DNA of 62,685 nt from Desulfuromonadales bacterium (GTDB taxonomy: Bacteria; Desulfobacterota; Desulfuromonadia; Geobacterales; Pseudopelobacteraceae), in the NCBI GenBank assembly GCA_016650295.1, contig JAENWA010000005.1:1-62685 (forward strand), written 5' to 3'. The translations under genes and the position numbers were made by a program. A model generated the notes under the pieces. That model saw only the letters and a program-made list of their open reading frames with translations, did not search any database and was not told the origin of the DNA. Shown here piece by piece: positions 62,067 to 62,685 of the stretch. The first letter of the stretch is position 1, and each line of letters starts with the position of its first letter.

Positions 62067-62435
62067 ATGAAAGATCATAAGGAACTGGATGTATGGAAAA
62101 AGAGTATGGACTTTGTGCAGGCGGTGTACGAATTGACCGGTGCCTTCCCAAAGGAAGAAATCTATGGTTTGACAAGTCAGTTGAGACGCTCGGTAGTCTC
62201 TATTCCTTCGAATATTGCTGAGGGAGCGGCCAGGAACACGGATAAAGAGTTCCTCTATTTTCTTCATATTGCACAAGGGTCCGCTGCAGAAGCCGAGACG
62301 CAGTTGCTTATAGCCCAGCGTTTAAAATTTACTGATAATTTTGAGGCTGTTCTAAGTGAGCTAAGAACGGTCCAAAAGTTGCTGCACGGACTCATGAGAC
62401 ATTACAAGACAAAGGGATTGAAAGCTGATGTCTAG
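62067..62435 (+). CDS. four-helix-bundle protein, 23S rRNA intervening-sequence (S23/IVP) family
   Basis: A 122-residue protein: HKELDVWKKSMDFVQAVYELT, FPKEEIYGLTSQLRRSVVSIPSNIAEGAAR, FLYFLHIAQGSAAEAETQLLIAQRL. Clearly the same family as the gene at 31311 but diverged from it. ATG at 62067 follows AAAGGG; the frame is open further up only through the repeat array. Flanked by matching arrays on both sides. Cellular role unknown. Confidence 0.9.
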   Translation: MKDHKELDVWKKSMDFVQAVYELTGAFPKEEIYGLTSQLRRSVVSIPSNIAEGAARNTDKEFLYFLHIAQGSAAEAETQLLIAQRLKFTDNFEAVLSELRTVQKLLHGLMRHYKTKGLKADV

Positions 62436-62461
62436 AAAGAATAAAAGTAAACAGGGAAAGA

Positions 62462-62685
62462 CTGGTGATCAGGGATCAGTGAACAGGGAACAGGGAACTG
62501 AAGGCTGGGATCAGGGATCAGTGAACAGGGAACAGGGAACAGCCTCAACCGATCCCCAGTCCCCGGTCCCCAATCCCGGTTTTACAAGTCCCCAGTCCCC
62601 GGTCCCCAGTCCCGGTCTTACAGATTCCCGGTCCCCGATCCCCGGTCCCGCTGTTACCGATCCCCGGTCCCCGGTCCCCGATCCC
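62462..62685. repeat. heptamer array, GGGATCA/GGGAACA then CCCCGGT, running off the window
   Basis: Plus strand: GGGATCA, GTGAACA and GGGAACA units in two long copies (each about 40 bases, the second beginning with the right copy of the 30-bp repeat at 62491-62520). CCCCAGT, CCCCGGT, CCCCGAT and CCCAATC units then continue to the window end. The C-rich half resembles the heptanucleotide STRR repeats known from heterocystous cyanobacteria. Confidence 0.9.

Noticed and set aside
31311-62435. Diversity-generating retroelement based on the two four-helix-bundle genes
   Set aside because: No reverse transcriptase, no template/variable repeat pair with adenine-specific differences; only the fold similarity to Avd remains.

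Overview
The window looks like chromosomal DNA of a Geobacter-type bacterium (Desulfuromonadia). The reasons are a dense run of multiheme c-type cytochromes with NHL-repeat lipoproteins and an outer-membrane barrel, ResB/CcsA-type cytochrome c maturation genes, and a large surface-polysaccharide locus. This is inferred from gene content; no species marker or rRNA/tRNA gene was seen.

Layout. (1) 1-18.2 kb, all on the minus strand: surface-polysaccharide genes. These are an epimerase-glycosyltransferase fusion (cut by the window edge), methyltransferases, GT-C-like membrane proteins, a split transketolase, a flippase-like UPF0104 protein, a DegT aminotransferase fused to a FemAB/GNAT-like domain, two more DegT aminotransferases, a WbpB-like dehydrogenase, a left-handed beta-helix acetyltransferase and a GT4. 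(2) 18.5-20.9 kb: a small secreted protein and a membrane-TPR protein. (3) 20.9-32.9 kb: a minus-strand run combining a DUF2318/MacB-type ABC module, like the P19/Ftr iron-uptake operons, with ResB, ResB, CcsA and a WG-repeat protein. (4) 33-36.5 kb: a second membrane-TPR protein, a small secreted protein and a lipoprotein. (5) 36.9-50.2 kb: five multiheme cytochromes (46 canonical CXXCH plus four CX3CH/CX4CH motifs), two NHL lipoproteins and a porin-like barrel, which I read as a trans-outer-membrane electron conduit. (6) 50.5-58.3 kb: a scarred accessory region with an IS30 remnant, an eight-FN3-repeat lipoprotein, an integrase remnant, a tiny secreted peptide, a 12-NHL secreted protein between duplicated segments, and a decayed copy of the adjacent cytochrome. 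(7) 58.5-62.7 kb: DUF2304/GT2, another GT2, an ABC-2 (Wzm-like) permease and a four-helix-bundle gene.

The most unusual signal is not a gene family. About 16 intergenic sites hold short arrays of 7-bp units (GGGATGA, GGGAACA, GGCTGAA, GGGATCG and variants). On the coding strand of the preceding gene most run G-rich first, then change to roughly complementary C-rich units, so they can fold back. Most begin at or just inside the stop codon of the upstream gene and supply its last residues (NEG, DEG, DER, FEG, AED endings). Two sites also carry a gene for the 23S-rRNA-intervening-sequence-like four-helix-bundle protein. One such gene lies exactly between the G-rich and C-rich halves, and the other is flanked by a perfect 30-bp direct repeat. 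I propose these as a family of mobile or self-amplifying elements whose complete form encodes the four-helix-bundle protein; this is inference.
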